The notes: generated by a model from the sequence alone, not told the origin. Counted from the first letter of the stretch, positions 43,657-53,555 are shown. The stretch is 64,000 nucleotides of DNA from Tenacibaculum sp. M341 (GCF_004337695.1 NZ_SJXJ01000001.1:1-64000); one strand, 5' to 3'. Translations and numbers: made by a program.

Positions 43657-45333
43657 ATGGACTATAACAGAAGAAAATTCATTTCCTTTTTAGGAAAAGC
43701 TAGTATAGGAATTGTAGCAGTACCACCATTTTTGGTAAGTTGCGGTAACACCACAACACCGTCTAAATCAGAAAAAATATCAGATGAGTATTTGGCAAAA
43801 TTAAAAGAAGTGACACTAAAAGCTATTCAGCCTTCTGATGCGGATGATTTATTATTATCTGAAGGATTAAATTACCATACAATTGTTAAATGGGGAGATA
43901 AAATAAGTGATGTTGACGCATTTGGATTTAATAATGATTTTACGTGCTTTTTGCCTTTTGATGAGAAAAATCCTAAAGACGGACTTTTATGGGTAAATCA
44001 CGAATATGTTAATCCTCTTTTTGTTTCAGATTTTAATCACAGAGAATTTGAGAACCCGATAGCGCATCGTACAAAAGAGCAAGTTGACAAAGAAATGTAC
44101 AATGTAGGAGGTAGTATAGTAAGAATTAAAGAAGTTGATGGCAAGTGGGAGATTGTAAAAAACGATCCTCATAACAGACGAATTACTGCTCAAACACCTA
44201 TTAAATTAAATTGGGATACGCCTATAAAAGGAGCTTCAACAGTAATAGGAACCAATAGTAATTGTTCAGGAGGAATTACACCTTGGAATACCTTTATAAC
44301 CTGTGAAGAAAACTACGATGGTTTCTTTGGAGAAACTGAATATGATGAAAATAATAAAGCAACTCACAGACCAAGTAGAAGCGGTTGGGAAAATTTTTAT
44401 GAATATCCGCCAGAACATTATGGTTGGGTAGTAGAGGTAAATCCAAAAGACGGTACAGCGCAAAAACACGTTGCTTTAGGACGATTTGCACACGAATGTT
44501 GTACGTTATACGAATTAAAAGATAAACGTGTAGTAGCATATACAGGAGACGACAAAAATAGTGAACACTTATATAAGTTTATTTCATCTAAACCAGGATC
44601 GTTAAAAGAAGGAACGCTGTATGTAGCAGATACAGTAAATGGAAAATGGTTGTCTTTAGATTGGGAAACACAAGCTGTTTTAAAAGAGAAGTTTAAAAAT
44701 CAAACAGAAGTATTAGTAAGAGCCCGTGAAGCAGCAAAGCTAGTAGGAGCTACTGAGTTAAATAGGCCTGAAGATATTGAAATAGATCCAGTAACAGGAA
44801 ATATTTTTGTTACCTTAACGAATAATAAAGATAAAGGTGATTATCACGGATCTATTTTAAAAATAGAAGAAACTGAAGGCGCTTTTGATGCATTAACATT
44901 TAAAGCATCTACTTACATAGCAGGAGGAGAGGAAAACGGTTTTTCTTGTCCAGATAATTTGGCTTTTGATTTATCAGGAAATTTATGGATGACTAGTGAT
45001 ATGTCTGGTAGTTCTATGAATAGAGAAGACAAACCTTATATGCCTTTTAAAAACAACAGTTTATTTGTTATTCCTAGATCAGGTAAAGATGCAGGTAAAG
45101 TAATTCGTGTAGCTTCAGCACCAAAAGATGCAGAGCTTACTGGTCCATGGTTTTCTCCAGACGGAAAAACATTATTTTTAAGTGTTCAACATCCAGGAGA
45201 ACAAACAGAAGACATTAAAAATCCTACTAGTAAGTGGCCTTTTGATGCAGATAATATTCCGAAATCAGCTGTAGTAGCTATTAAGGGAGATTTAATTGAA
45301 AAAATGAATAGATTAAACGAGATAGAGGTTTAG
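43657..45333 (+). CDS. Tat-exported lipoprotein of the PhoX/DUF839 family
   Basis: 558 residues from ATG 43657. The N-terminus MDYNRRKFISFLGKASIG has a twin-arginine (RRKFISFL) motif and a lipobox LVSC. The rest is the DUF839 beta-propeller, with segments GGITPWNTFITCEENYDG and WFSPDGKTLFLSVQHPGEQ typical of PhoX-like calcium/iron phosphatases. The upstream in-frame codons run through the terminator and are not coding. How it is expressed behind that terminator is unclear; no TAnnTTTG is evident in the short gap. Confidence 0.85.
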   Translation: MDYNRRKFISFLGKASIGIVAVPPFLVSCGNTTTPSKSEKISDEYLAKLKEVTLKAIQPSDADDLLLSEGLNYHTIVKWGDKISDVDAFGFNNDFTCFLPFDEKNPKDGLLWVNHEYVNPLFVSDFNHREFENPIAHRTKEQVDKEMYNVGGSIVRIKEVDGKWEIVKNDPHNRRITAQTPIKLNWDTPIKGASTVIGTNSNCSGGITPWNTFITCEENYDGFFGETEYDENNKATHRPSRSGWENFYEYPPEHYGWVVEVNPKDGTAQKHVALGRFAHECCTLYELKDKRVVAYTGDDKNSEHLYKFISSKPGSLKEGTLYVADTVNGKWLSLDWETQAVLKEKFKNQTEVLVRAREAAKLVGATELNRPEDIEIDPVTGNIFVTLTNNKDKGDYHGSILKIEETEGAFDALTFKASTYIAGGEENGFSCPDNLAFDLSGNLWMTSDMSGSSMNREDKPYMPFKNNSLFVIPRSGKDAGKVIRVASAPKDAELTGPWFSPDGKTLFLSVQHPGEQTEDIKNPTSKWPFDADNIPKSAVVAIKGDLIEKMNRLNEIEV

Positions 45334-45335
45334 TA

Positions 45336-45450
45336 TTGAGTACAAAGTATTAAGTACTGAGTAGTGAGTAGTGAGTACAAAGTATTAAGAGATAAGTACT
45401 TGTCACTTTGTACTTAATACTAGATACTGCCTACTTAATACTCTATAACA
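45336..45450. repeat. AT-rich AGTATT/GAGTA repeat tract with inverted repeats
   Basis: Irregular repeats of a unit like TATTGAGTA or AGTGAGTACAAAGTATTAAG, followed by their complements (ACTTTGTACTTAATAC), able to fold into a long hairpin. A relative of this tract lies on the other side of the GTPase gene at 46366-46440. Confidence 0.7.
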
Positions 45451-45467
45451 AATAAAGAGAAGAAAAA

Positions 45468-46364
45468 ATGGAAGCTATTATAACAATAGTAGGCTTTTTA
45501 GGAGCAGGTAAAACAACGCTTTTAAAACATTTAGTGCATAGTTTTACAAATAAAGATTGGAAACCTTTTGTAGTTTTAAACGATTATGAAAATGCCAACA
45601 TGGATGCACAGCAATTAACAAGTTTGGTTGACGGTAATACAATTAAAGCGTTGAGTGGTAGTTGTATTTGTTGTAGCGGAATTGTTGAATTAAGAAATAC
45701 GGTAAATAGAATTCCTGAAAGAGATAGGGGAGTAACTTTAATAGAAGCCAATGGTACCTCAGATGCATGCTCGTTAATGGAGTTTTTAGGAGTAGGAATA
45801 GAAGAGCGCTTTTTACCACCTATACAAGTTTCGGTTGTTGATGTAAAAAACTGGCAAAAACGAGGAGAAAATAATGAGTTAGAAGCCAATCAAATTCAGG
45901 TATCATCATTGGTAATATTAACGCATGTAGAGGGACAAAGTGAAGAGCGAAAAAATCAGGTAATTGATGAGTTAAACAAATTAAATCCATTAGTTAAAAT
46001 AGTAACCATGGATGATTTAGATGTTTTATTGTTACCAGAATTAACACCATCTACTAACAAAGCTCAAAAGTTAGATCATAAAAAAGCACACTGGGCTTCT
46101 TGTTCTGTTGATTTACCCAATTTACCAAGTGAAGCTTATATTCATTTTATATGTAAAGAAATTCCGAGTAGTATTCTCAGGGTGAAAGGATGTACTATTG
46201 TAGGAGAGGATGATAATTATACTTATTTTGAACGTAAACCAGATGGTGAAGTTCACATAAGACCTTTTAACGGAACGCCTATTACTGGTGCTAAATTATT
46301 AACTATAGGACCTGGAAGTAGCATAGAAATGTTAACGGAAGTTATTGGTGTTTGTAGTGTTTAG
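45468..46364 (+). CDS. CobW/ZNG1-like GTPase (G3E family)
   Basis: 298 residues. Walker A GFLGAGKTT (about 8-16), the metal motif GSCICCSG (CxCC type, about 65-72) and a TH-V-E segment in place of the NKxD loop (ILTHVEGQ). It belongs to the metal chaperone GTPases that load zinc or other metals into client proteins, often controlled by Zur. It is near the MerC-FolE operon, but flanked on both sides by repeat tracts. Confidence 0.85.
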   Translation: MEAIITIVGFLGAGKTTLLKHLVHSFTNKDWKPFVVLNDYENANMDAQQLTSLVDGNTIKALSGSCICCSGIVELRNTVNRIPERDRGVTLIEANGTSDACSLMEFLGVGIEERFLPPIQVSVVDVKNWQKRGENNELEANQIQVSSLVILTHVEGQSEERKNQVIDELNKLNPLVKIVTMDDLDVLLLPELTPSTNKAQKLDHKKAHWASCSVDLPNLPSEAYIHFICKEIPSSILRVKGCTIVGEDDNYTYFERKPDGEVHIRPFNGTPITGAKLLTIGPGSSIEMLTEVIGVCSV

Positions 46365-46365
46365 A

Positions 46366-46430
46366 CATTAGTATTTAGTATTGAGATATTAGTATAAAGT
46401 ATTTAGTATTCAGTAGTGAGTATGTAGTAT
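46366..46430. repeat. AGTATT-type repeat tract downstream of the GTPase gene
   Basis: TTAGTATTTAGTATTGAGA-like units similar to those at 45336-45450, so the GTPase gene is bracketed. Confidence 0.65.
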
Positions 46431-46465
46431 TTACTGAATGATACTACACCAATTAAAATTAATAA

Positions 46466-46503
46466 AAGGAGACTGCCTAATTAAATAGACAGTCTCTTTT
46501 TTT
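46466..46503. terminator. Rho-independent terminator
   Basis: The stem GGAGACTG / CAGTCTCT followed by TTTTTTT, between the convergent GTPase and GH57 genes. Confidence 0.8.
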
Positions 46504-46533
46504 ATTGAAAACAATAGTTGTAAACGGTATAAA

Positions 46534-49500
46534 TTACTTTACAATTTTTACAACTTTATTAATCGTTTTGTTTCTAAACTTTACAAAATAAATACCAGTA
46601 GCAACATTTAATGGAATAGAAACACTACCATTTATAATGTTTACTCTATCAGAATAATGCAAAGCACCTTTACTATCGTGTACAGTAATATTCATGGTTT
46701 TATCAGTACCGCCAATGTAAAAGTTTACATTGTTTGTAAAAGGATTTGGGTACGGAGCAGAAACTTCTTCTTTTACTTTTGTAGTTGCTACTTTAGTAGT
46801 TACAGCATTAGGGTTAGCAACCCAAGCACCATCATACCAACCTTCACCACAAATTTCTAAATCTGTTGTTTGATTGCTTCCATTATTACTAAAAATAACA
46901 TTAGCACAGTTAACCCCAGGTAAAGTATACTCAAACCAACCATCACCATCGCTGTCTGTCATACTAACTCCTGGCCATGAAGTGGTCATTACACCAGGTG
47001 AAGTGTTCCAATAATATAAAGTAACATTATTCCAGTTGGTATTACTGTTATTAAAATGAATAACAAGATTTTCAGTATCATCAGGATTATCATCACCAGG
47101 ACAAGCAGCAGGACAGTTATCATACCATTGATTGGTTGATAAATCAAACCAACCATCTGTACTTCGGCTTAAATCATCAGTTTGTGCACCATTATTATTG
47201 TTGTTAAAAACAATACCAATATTACCACTATTTTCTATCGTAAAAGAATACCATTCAGATGCTTGTACTTGAGACATTGGTCTGCCTGGCCAACTCCATC
47301 CATTTACTGAAGAGTTGGTATCTCTATCATATAAATAAATATATACTTGATTCCACTGATTCGTGTTTCTAAAATGTACCGTATAATCAGTATCACCCGT
47401 ATCCGCAGTTATTTCATAAGTTTCTTCAATAGCATTAGAGCTACCGGTACTATTAATAGCTACCGCTTTTAACGTTGTAGTTTCTGTAAAAGTTAAAGTA
47501 TTAGTGTAGGTAGCACTAGATGCAGTAGGCACAGCCCCATCAGTAGTGTAATAAATAACCCCATTATTAGTAGCAGATAAATTAACAGAAATGTTTTCTT
47601 GATAGATACCACCATTAGTATCAACAGTTAATACGGGAACATCTAAAAGTCCAGGACAGTCAGATGGGCAGTTATCATACCATGTATTTTCAGATGATAC
47701 ATACCAACCATTTGAAGTTCTAAAAGTATCGTCAGATTGTGCTCCTGCATTATTTGTAAATACAATACCTACTTCCACAGCCTCTTCTACGGTGTACTTA
47801 AACCAAGGAGAATTTTGTACGTTGGTCATTAATTTTCCTGGCCAGCTCCATCCAGGTAAAGCACTGTCATTGTTTTTATCATATAAATATACATATACAT
47901 TGTTCCAGTTAGCTGTGTTTTTAAAATGAATATCAAAAGAATCAAGTTCTCCAAAAGTATAGTTTCTAGTAATTACTTCTGAAGTATTATCATTACTATC
48001 GTAGGCAATTGCTTTTAAGGTAATAGCTTCACTTTCGCTATTTCCTATGTTAAAAGTACCATTGTATGCAGTACTAGTTTTACTTGGTGTACTACCATCT
48101 AAAGTATAATAAATTGCAACAGTAGCATTTTCAGCAGTTGTTTCAGCTTCCATACTTATTTCAATAGTATCTAGGTTGTTACCAGATTCAGGATTTACAG
48201 CTAAAGTAACTTCATCACTACTATTAAACTCTCCAACATATACGTGTTGAATTGGGCTTTTAAATACATTTCCTTTGGTATCAATTGCCTCTACATAATA
48301 ATCTACCAATACATTAGATAAACCTTTAATTTCAGCATAACATAAATCAGCAATATCCGTAGGCACAATAAATAAATCAATTTCAGGGTCATTGGTTATA
48401 TTTCCCTTCGGAAAAGCTTTTTTAGTCATCGATTTAGAAACCCATGCACCAACACCTTGTCCGCCGCTGTAAGTATCGTTTGCATTATCAGATACTGGAT
48501 TTACCCCATCATCATCAGTTCTGTATTTTAATTCAATAGAAGCTAATCCGCTAATATCATGCGCAAAAGTCCATACATGAAAATCAGAAGAATTCTGAAC
48601 TTCCTTGTATCCGTAAATAGGACCGAAGCCTTTACCACCAGGATTGTAAGGAAAACGTTGCGGAATAAAAACTGAAGGAGGTGTAGTATCTTCATCAGGA
48701 TTACTATTAATCACATCCATGGCATGATCAATAGCTATGTTACCAGCTAATGTTTGTTTTACTTCCATATCAATAGCCTTACCGTAATACATATAACCAC
48801 TAGTTAATGAAGGCAAAAAGAAGTGCCAAGCTTTTTCTGCACTTGAGGCACTTGCTGAAGGATTAATTACTTGTGCAGGATTCACATTTCCGTCTATATC
48901 AGCAGCAGTAAATACATAATTTTCAGCAGCGGTAATTACTGCCCAGTTTCTTGCATCTTCTGTCCATCCATTCGGATTAAACTTGTAGCTAGTAGTATCA
49001 TATAAAGGCCATAACCAATTAATAAATTGTGGATGCCCCCAGTCATTAGCAGCATTTACCCACGAACCGTCTTCTACTTTTACAATGTCGTTTTCTGGCA
49101 CAGGGTATGAATTTAAAAACTGTTGAATAGTAGTTGGATCGTACCCTTTAGAAGCTGCTTCATTGGCAAAACCAGGCACAGATTCTTGATAGTAACTATC
49201 ACCACCACCCCAAGCATTATCGCCATCGTGTGCCAATAAAATAATGGTAGGGTGCGCTTCATTACTAAAAGGAGCGATGTTTTTATCAATTTCATCAGTC
49301 CCCATAGAGCTAAATCCGTTTTGGTAACTTAACAAATCCGCCATAGGTACAACATCTAGTTTGTATGCTTGCCCTGTTTCAGGATCAATGTATTGTGCCT
49401 TGTGAGCTTGATACGAATACGGTGCGGCAAATGTACCACCACGACCATCAATTTGTCCGTTCCACCAATTTACCCCTTTGGTAGTTACTTTATCGGCAGC

Positions 49501-50250
49501 GTTTGGCGGATCAATATTGGTACCAGAAGTTCCATAATTTATTGGGTAATCATCTAAAGTTCTGGCTAAGTGACTATTTGCAATTACCGACCATTCAAAA
49601 CCTTCTTCTACCAATACTTTAATAATACGTTCAGAGAAAGAACATTCGGCAGGCCAAAACCCTTTAGAATAAGCCCCTCCGAATGTTTGATCAGAAATAA
49701 TTCTGTGTGTTTTTAGTTCCATTCTTAAAGCACGCTCACTAATTAACGGAGCTAATGCATGGTGAAATGTAAAACCTGTTAAATCCATTCTTGGTTGTCC
49801 GCCAGATGTTTTCCAATTTTTACCCTGAATAAATTCATTTTCCCAGCCTTGGTAATAGCCCCAAGCACCTGCATTGGCTAAACTATTTACATTTTCTATT
49901 AAACATCCAGAATAGTTTACTTGAGCACCACCATTTGGATGTCCTAATAAGGTTTGTACAGAGTTTTTTGGTCCGTATTGATAAGCTTTTACTCTATCAT
50001 ACTTTCCAAATATTTCTTCAAGATCATTTAAAGGATGGCTTTTACCATCTGCATATACATTAAAGGGATCTCCAGATTGTTTTAAGTTAAATGATTCAAA
50101 TACTGTTTGGTAACGGTTAGGGTTTGCTTTACTTTTTTCTGCCCAGTAAATAGGTTGTTGCATGTGCCACAAATAAGAAGTATGTACTTTTTGAGCAAAT
50201 AATCCTACACACAAAAAAGCAGCAATTAAAAATAATTTAATGTCTTTCAT
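46534..50250 (-). CDS. T9SS-secreted GH57-family amylase/pullulanase-like enzyme with starch-binding modules
   Basis: 1,238 residues. Signal peptide (ending LFAQ). The GH57 catalytic part (about 22-520) has the HxQP-like LWHMQQP (28-33), FHHALAPL (162-169), the nucleophile motif GFWPAEC (Glu 202) and LLAHDGDNAWGGG. Two chitobiase-type C-terminal Ig modules follow (YYTLDGSTPSKTSTAYNG and YYTTDGAVPTASSATY). These alternate with three CBM26-like starch-binding modules (HFKNTANWNNVYVYLYD, HFRNTNQWNQVYIYLYD and HFNNSNTNWNNVTLYYW). A type A T9SS sorting domain ends the protein (APYPNPFTNNVNF...). It is probably a surface or extracellular alpha-glucan hydrolase. Confidence 0.88.
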   Translation of the reverse strand: MKDIKLFLIAAFLCVGLFAQKVHTSYLWHMQQPIYWAEKSKANPNRYQTVFESFNLKQSGDPFNVYADGKSHPLNDLEEIFGKYDRVKAYQYGPKNSVQTLLGHPNGGAQVNYSGCLIENVNSLANAGAWGYYQGWENEFIQGKNWKTSGGQPRMDLTGFTFHHALAPLISERALRMELKTHRIISDQTFGGAYSKGFWPAECSFSERIIKVLVEEGFEWSVIANSHLARTLDDYPINYGTSGTNIDPPNAADKVTTKGVNWWNGQIDGRGGTFAAPYSYQAHKAQYIDPETGQAYKLDVVPMADLLSYQNGFSSMGTDEIDKNIAPFSNEAHPTIILLAHDGDNAWGGGDSYYQESVPGFANEAASKGYDPTTIQQFLNSYPVPENDIVKVEDGSWVNAANDWGHPQFINWLWPLYDTTSYKFNPNGWTEDARNWAVITAAENYVFTAADIDGNVNPAQVINPSASASSAEKAWHFFLPSLTSGYMYYGKAIDMEVKQTLAGNIAIDHAMDVINSNPDEDTTPPSVFIPQRFPYNPGGKGFGPIYGYKEVQNSSDFHVWTFAHDISGLASIELKYRTDDDGVNPVSDNANDTYSGGQGVGAWVSKSMTKKAFPKGNITNDPEIDLFIVPTDIADLCYAEIKGLSNVLVDYYVEAIDTKGNVFKSPIQHVYVGEFNSSDEVTLAVNPESGNNLDTIEISMEAETTAENATVAIYYTLDGSTPSKTSTAYNGTFNIGNSESEAITLKAIAYDSNDNTSEVITRNYTFGELDSFDIHFKNTANWNNVYVYLYDKNNDSALPGWSWPGKLMTNVQNSPWFKYTVEEAVEVGIVFTNNAGAQSDDTFRTSNGWYVSSENTWYDNCPSDCPGLLDVPVLTVDTNGGIYQENISVNLSATNNGVIYYTTDGAVPTASSATYTNTLTFTETTTLKAVAINSTGSSNAIEETYEITADTGDTDYTVHFRNTNQWNQVYIYLYDRDTNSSVNGWSWPGRPMSQVQASEWYSFTIENSGNIGIVFNNNNNGAQTDDLSRSTDGWFDLSTNQWYDNCPAACPGDDNPDDTENLVIHFNNSNTNWNNVTLYYWNTSPGVMTTSWPGVSMTDSDGDGWFEYTLPGVNCANVIFSNNGSNQTTDLEICGEGWYDGAWVANPNAVTTKVATTKVKEEVSAPYPNPFTNNVNFYIGGTDKTMNITVHDSKGALHYSDRVNIINGSVSIPLNVATGIYFVKFRNKTINKVVKIVK

Positions 50251-50364
50251 GATATTATTTAGAATGATTAATTAAATGATTCCTTCAATAAAAATTAAGT
50301 CTGCAGTACCATGAGTTTTATTAAAAGAAAAAGAATAAATAAAAGGTTATACAGGTTTTGGTGT

Positions 50365-50376
50365 GGGTTTGCAAAC
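50365..50376. promoter_or_regulatory. Palindrome GGTTTGCAAACC
   Basis: A perfect 12-bp palindrome 115 bp upstream of the GH57 start, with the central form of LacI-type operators. Confidence 0.45.
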
Positions 50377-50542
50377 CATATAAAAAGCTTTTTTTAATGT
50401 AAAATTAAAAGCACTAAAACGATGTATGAGGAGGTTAGTGTTGTAATGTGATTGTTTTGATAATAACTAAAATAATCCCCTTTTTATTTAAACATTTATC
50501 AAAAATAGATATAATAAAAAGAGAATTTTAAGGTGGTGGTAA

Positions 50543-50558
50543 ACGAAAACGGTTTCGT
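50543..50558. promoter_or_regulatory. LacI-type operator candidate ACGAAAACGGTTTCGT
   Basis: A 16-bp palindrome with one mismatch pair and the central CG typical of LacI/GalR/MalR binding sites. Maltose/starch control is suggested by the GH57 gene, but no LacI gene is in this window. Confidence 0.5.
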
Positions 50559-50919
50559 GTTGATAAGTAATTTAATTTAATAGAGGGTGAAGAGTTGTTG
50601 GTAAACTTTTCTGTATAAAGTTGCTATTTGTTAGTTGTTTATTGGTATGTGAAGTACTCTTAATTTTAAGTTAAGGGTATGTATTGTTGTTAACTATTAG
50701 TTAAATAATTGGGGAGTTATAAAATACTTTATACATTTATTGTGCTATTGAATTTGAAATATTAAAAAAGCTAGATATAAAAATTGCGAATCTAACAATA
50801 AACATTACAAATTATCAATTAAGTAGCATGTATAGGTAGGTATCTATATAGTGTTGTGTATGCATGTAGGCAATACTTAGTAAATGAAAAGAAATTAATA
50901 ACCATAAATAATAAATGTT

Positions 50920-51627
50920 ATGAAATACTATTTAGTAGAAAACAAGTTGACAGAAGAGGAAAACTATTCGGCACGTGTGTTAGTTGAGCGTACCGTAAAT
51001 CAAGACGCACTTATTGAAAAAATGCTTAGCAAACGTAATTTAGTAAGTAAAACAGATATTGTAGCTGTATTAAATTCTTATTATGAAGAAATGATGGAAT
51101 GTATTTTAGATGGAGATAATATTAATTTACCATTTTTTAATTTAAGTTATTCTATTACAGGAGTGTTTGAAACTGAAAGTGATAGTTTTAATGCAAGCAA
51201 TCATAAGCTACATGTAAATATTAATAGTGGTAAACTTATTAATGAAGTTAAAAATAATATATCGTTACAAAAAATAACAAAACCAGTAACCAATACCATA
51301 ATTAACAGTTTTAGAGATATTACTACACAAACGGTTAATACCGATTTAACTTCTAACGGATTGTTTGAAATAAATGGTACACGTTTAAAAGTAGATGGAG
51401 ATAAACCAGAAGTTGGGTTGTATTTTGTTGCTGAAGATGGTACAGAGTTTAAAGTGCAGTTGATGGCTCAAAATAGTAACAGAAAAATTATAGGGCAAGC
51501 ACCAACACTTACTGCGGGTATTTACAAAATTAGAATAAAAACACAGTCTACAACAAGTACAGGTATTTATTTAAATGAAGTTCGTTTATCTGAAACTCCT
51601 TTTACTGTAATGGTTGTTTCAGTGTAA
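50920..51627 (+). CDS. HU-like DNA-binding domain protein with DUF4469-type C-terminal domain
   Basis: 235 residues, no signal. The N-terminal 125 residues follow the Bacteroidota HU/IHF-like fold (YYLVENKLT ... VSKTDIVAVLNSYYEEMMECILDGDNINLPFFN). The C-terminal part (about 140-230) is an Ig-like domain (GLYFVAEDGTEF ... LTAGIYKIRIKTQ) often paired with it. Probably nucleoid-associated, as a member of a multicopy family. It has its own terminator. Confidence 0.8.
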   Translation: MKYYLVENKLTEEENYSARVLVERTVNQDALIEKMLSKRNLVSKTDIVAVLNSYYEEMMECILDGDNINLPFFNLSYSITGVFETESDSFNASNHKLHVNINSGKLINEVKNNISLQKITKPVTNTIINSFRDITTQTVNTDLTSNGLFEINGTRLKVDGDKPEVGLYFVAEDGTEFKVQLMAQNSNRKIIGQAPTLTAGIYKIRIKTQSTTSTGIYLNEVRLSETPFTVMVVSV

Positions 51628-51649
51628 CTAATAGTATATAAATTTTATT

Positions 51650-51688
51650 AAAAACCTAAAAGGCTTTATGGTCTTTTAGGTTTTTTTA
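51650..51688 (+). terminator. Rho-independent terminator
   Basis: The stem AAAACCTAAAAG / CTTTTAGGTTTT followed by TTTT. Confidence 0.9.
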
Positions 51689-51730
51689 TTGAATATGGTT
51701 TTGTTTTTTCTTTGCCTTGATTTCTTTAAT

Positions 51731-52215
51731 TTTAAAGTGCTTTAGTTTCTTCTTTGCCTTGATGCAAAGAACCAAAAATAAAGAGGTATGATAAAACTTT
51801 GTAAAATACTACGGCATCACCAGCCACAGATAAAAAGAACTCGCCATCGCTAAAACAGCTTTTTATCTTTTATCCAACGCTGCTGCCTTGATTTTTAAAA
51901 TTTTTATCAATAGGTCGGGGGGTGATGAACTGTTATTACGAATGTAGTGCAACGAAATGAAGTAATCTTATGGTTTTAAAGTACTTTAGTTTCTTCTTTG
52001 CCTTGATGCAAAGAACCAAAAATAAAGAGGTATGATAAAACTTTGTAAAATACTACGGCATTACCAGCCACAGATAAAAAGAACTCGCTATCGCTCAAAC
52101 AGCTTTTTATCTTTTATCCAACGCTGCTGCCTTGATTTTTTAAATTTTTATCAATAGGTCAGGGGGGGATGAACTGTTATTACGAATGTAGTACAACGAA
52201 ATGAAGTAATCTTTT
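51731..52215. repeat. Two tandem copies of a 244-bp noncoding repeat
   Basis: Copy 1 is 51731-51974 and copy 2 is 51975 to about 52215, differing at roughly a dozen positions. Each unit contains the hairpin CTTTGC-CTTGAT-GCAAAG and a longer one, GATAAAAAG / CTTTTTATC. A similar CTTTGCCTTGATGCAAAG sequence recurs in flavobacterial genomes as an intergenic repeat. No ORF. Confidence 0.88.
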
Positions 52216-52240
52216 GAGATTGAAAATACTATAATTTTAA

Positions 52241-52338
52241 AATTATGAAGTCAGTTCTATTAGTTATATAAAGGCATTTCCATTAGGTATATAGTATCAG
52301 TTCATCTAACTATATGGTATGGTTACTATTATATGTAT
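52241..52338. repeat. 98-bp dispersed repeat, copy 1
   Basis: Starts AATTATGAAGTCAGTTCTAT and ends TTACTATTATATGTAT. A second copy of equal length lies at 63022-63119. Noncoding, AT-rich, with short internal repeats (CAGTTCTATTA, CTATATAG). Confidence 0.8.
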
Positions 52339-52410
52339 GAAGTTTTGCTTTCTTTTTAGCTATAAGTTTTAAAAACTGAATAATTCTTTTTTTTATCTAA
52401 TACAAAAGCC

Positions 52411-52418
52411 TACCTTTG
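52411..52418 (+). promoter_or_regulatory. -7 box TACCTTTG
   Basis: An exact TAnnTTTG 274 bp upstream of the sigma factor start. It implies a long leader unless a nearer promoter of another type exists. Confidence 0.45.
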
Positions 52419-52565
52419 AGGGATATATTAAAATTGTAGATTAAATTACAAACGGATTTTTGCGTTTAACTTTCTTTCCCGCCTAAGACAATCAGACAAA
52501 CTTATCCTTCTTGCGCTTTAATTTTTTTTCTAATTATATGAGATTCAATAACTGGCTATGCATAT

Positions 52566-52577
52566 AGTAACGTTACT
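52566..52577. promoter_or_regulatory. Palindrome AGTAACGTTACT
   Basis: A perfect 12-bp palindrome in the leader region of the sigma/bS21/csp operon; possible operator. Confidence 0.4.
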
Positions 52578-52691
52578 GAATATTAGGATCAATAAGTTTT
52601 AAAATAGCTCTTATTCATTCAATTAACTCTTGTTATAAAAAATGATTTTAATTAATAATCAATAATAGAGTTATAATGTATTTAATAGAAT

Positions 52692-53555
52692 ATGAGACAA
52701 CTTAAAATTACAAAGCAAGTAACCAATAGAGAATCAAAATCTTTAGATAAGTATTTACAAGATATTTCTAAAATTGGCTTAATTACTGCAGATGAAGAAG
52801 TAGAGTTGGCTAGAAGAATAAAAGAAGGAGATCAAGAAGCATTAGAAACCTTAGTAAGTGCTAATTTACGTTTTGTTGTTTCTGTAGCTAAACAGTATCA
52901 AACACAGGGTTTAAAGTTAATAGATTTAATAAATGAAGGTAATATAGGTTTGGTTAAAGCGGCACGACGTTTTGATGAAACTAGAGGGTTTAAATTTATT
53001 TCTTACGCAGTATGGTGGATTCGTCAATCAATATTGCAAGCTTTAGCAGAGCAATCTCGTATTGTAAGATTGCCTTTGAATAGAATTGGAGATATTAATA
53101 AGATAAACAAAGCAATAGTTCGTTTAGAGCAAGACAACGAAAGAGAACCGTCTATTCATGAAATTGCTAAAGAGTTAGATATGACATTGACTAATGTAAA
53201 AGAGTCTCTAAGTAATTCGAGAAAGCATTTATCTATGGATGCTCCGTTTAAAGAAGGAGAGAATTCTAATTTATATGATGTGTATAACTCTGGAGAGCTA
53301 GCAAATGTTGATAAAGAACTGAATGCTCAATCACTTCACATAGAAATTAATAGGGTGTTGGAAACCTTATCACCTAGAGAGTCTGATGTTATAAAAATGT
53401 TTTATGGTATAGGAAATGAATCATCAATGACATTAGAAGAGATAGGAGGAATATTTGATTTAACAAGAGAAAGAGTAAGACAAATAAAAGAAAAAGCATT
53501 AAGAAGATTAAAGCATTCATCAAAATCAAAAGTTTTGATAGCTTATTTAGGATAA
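52692..53555 (+). CDS. RpoD-like (group 1/2) sigma factor, divergent paralogue
   Basis: 287 residues, the length of Bacteroidota primary sigma factors. Region 1.2 ([27 protein letters not shown]), region 2 ([56 protein letters not shown]), region 3 and region 4 ([31 protein letters not shown]) are intact. Regions 3 and 4.1 differ from the highly conserved family RpoD (for example [27 protein letters not shown]), so I read it as an alternative sigma factor derived from RpoD. It is followed by bS21 and csp genes. Confidence 0.82.
   Translation: MRQLKITKQVTNRESKSLDKYLQDISKIGLITADEEVELARRIKEGDQEALETLVSANLRFVVSVAKQYQTQGLKLIDLINEGNIGLVKAARRFDETRGFKFISYAVWWIRQSILQALAEQSRIVRLPLNRIGDINKINKAIVRLEQDNEREPSIHEIAKELDMTLTNVKESLSNSRKHLSMDAPFKEGENSNLYDVYNSGELANVDKELNAQSLHIEINRVLETLSPRESDVIKMFYGIGNESSMTLEEIGGIFDLTRERVRQIKEKALRRLKHSSKSKVLIAYLG

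Larger units (their letters stand above)
50251..50919. other. Long divergent intergenic region with regulatory palindromes
   Basis: 669 bp between the GH57 gene and the HU-like gene. Besides the two palindromes listed separately I see no ORF or terminator. No exact TAnnTTTG is clear for either gene; near matches exist (TACATTTA at 50732-50739). Confidence 0.5.

Noticed and set aside
45336..45450. Repeat tract considered as a CRISPR or tandem regulatory array
   Set aside because: Units are irregular, AT-rich and mutually overlapping, with no unique spacers and no cas genes.
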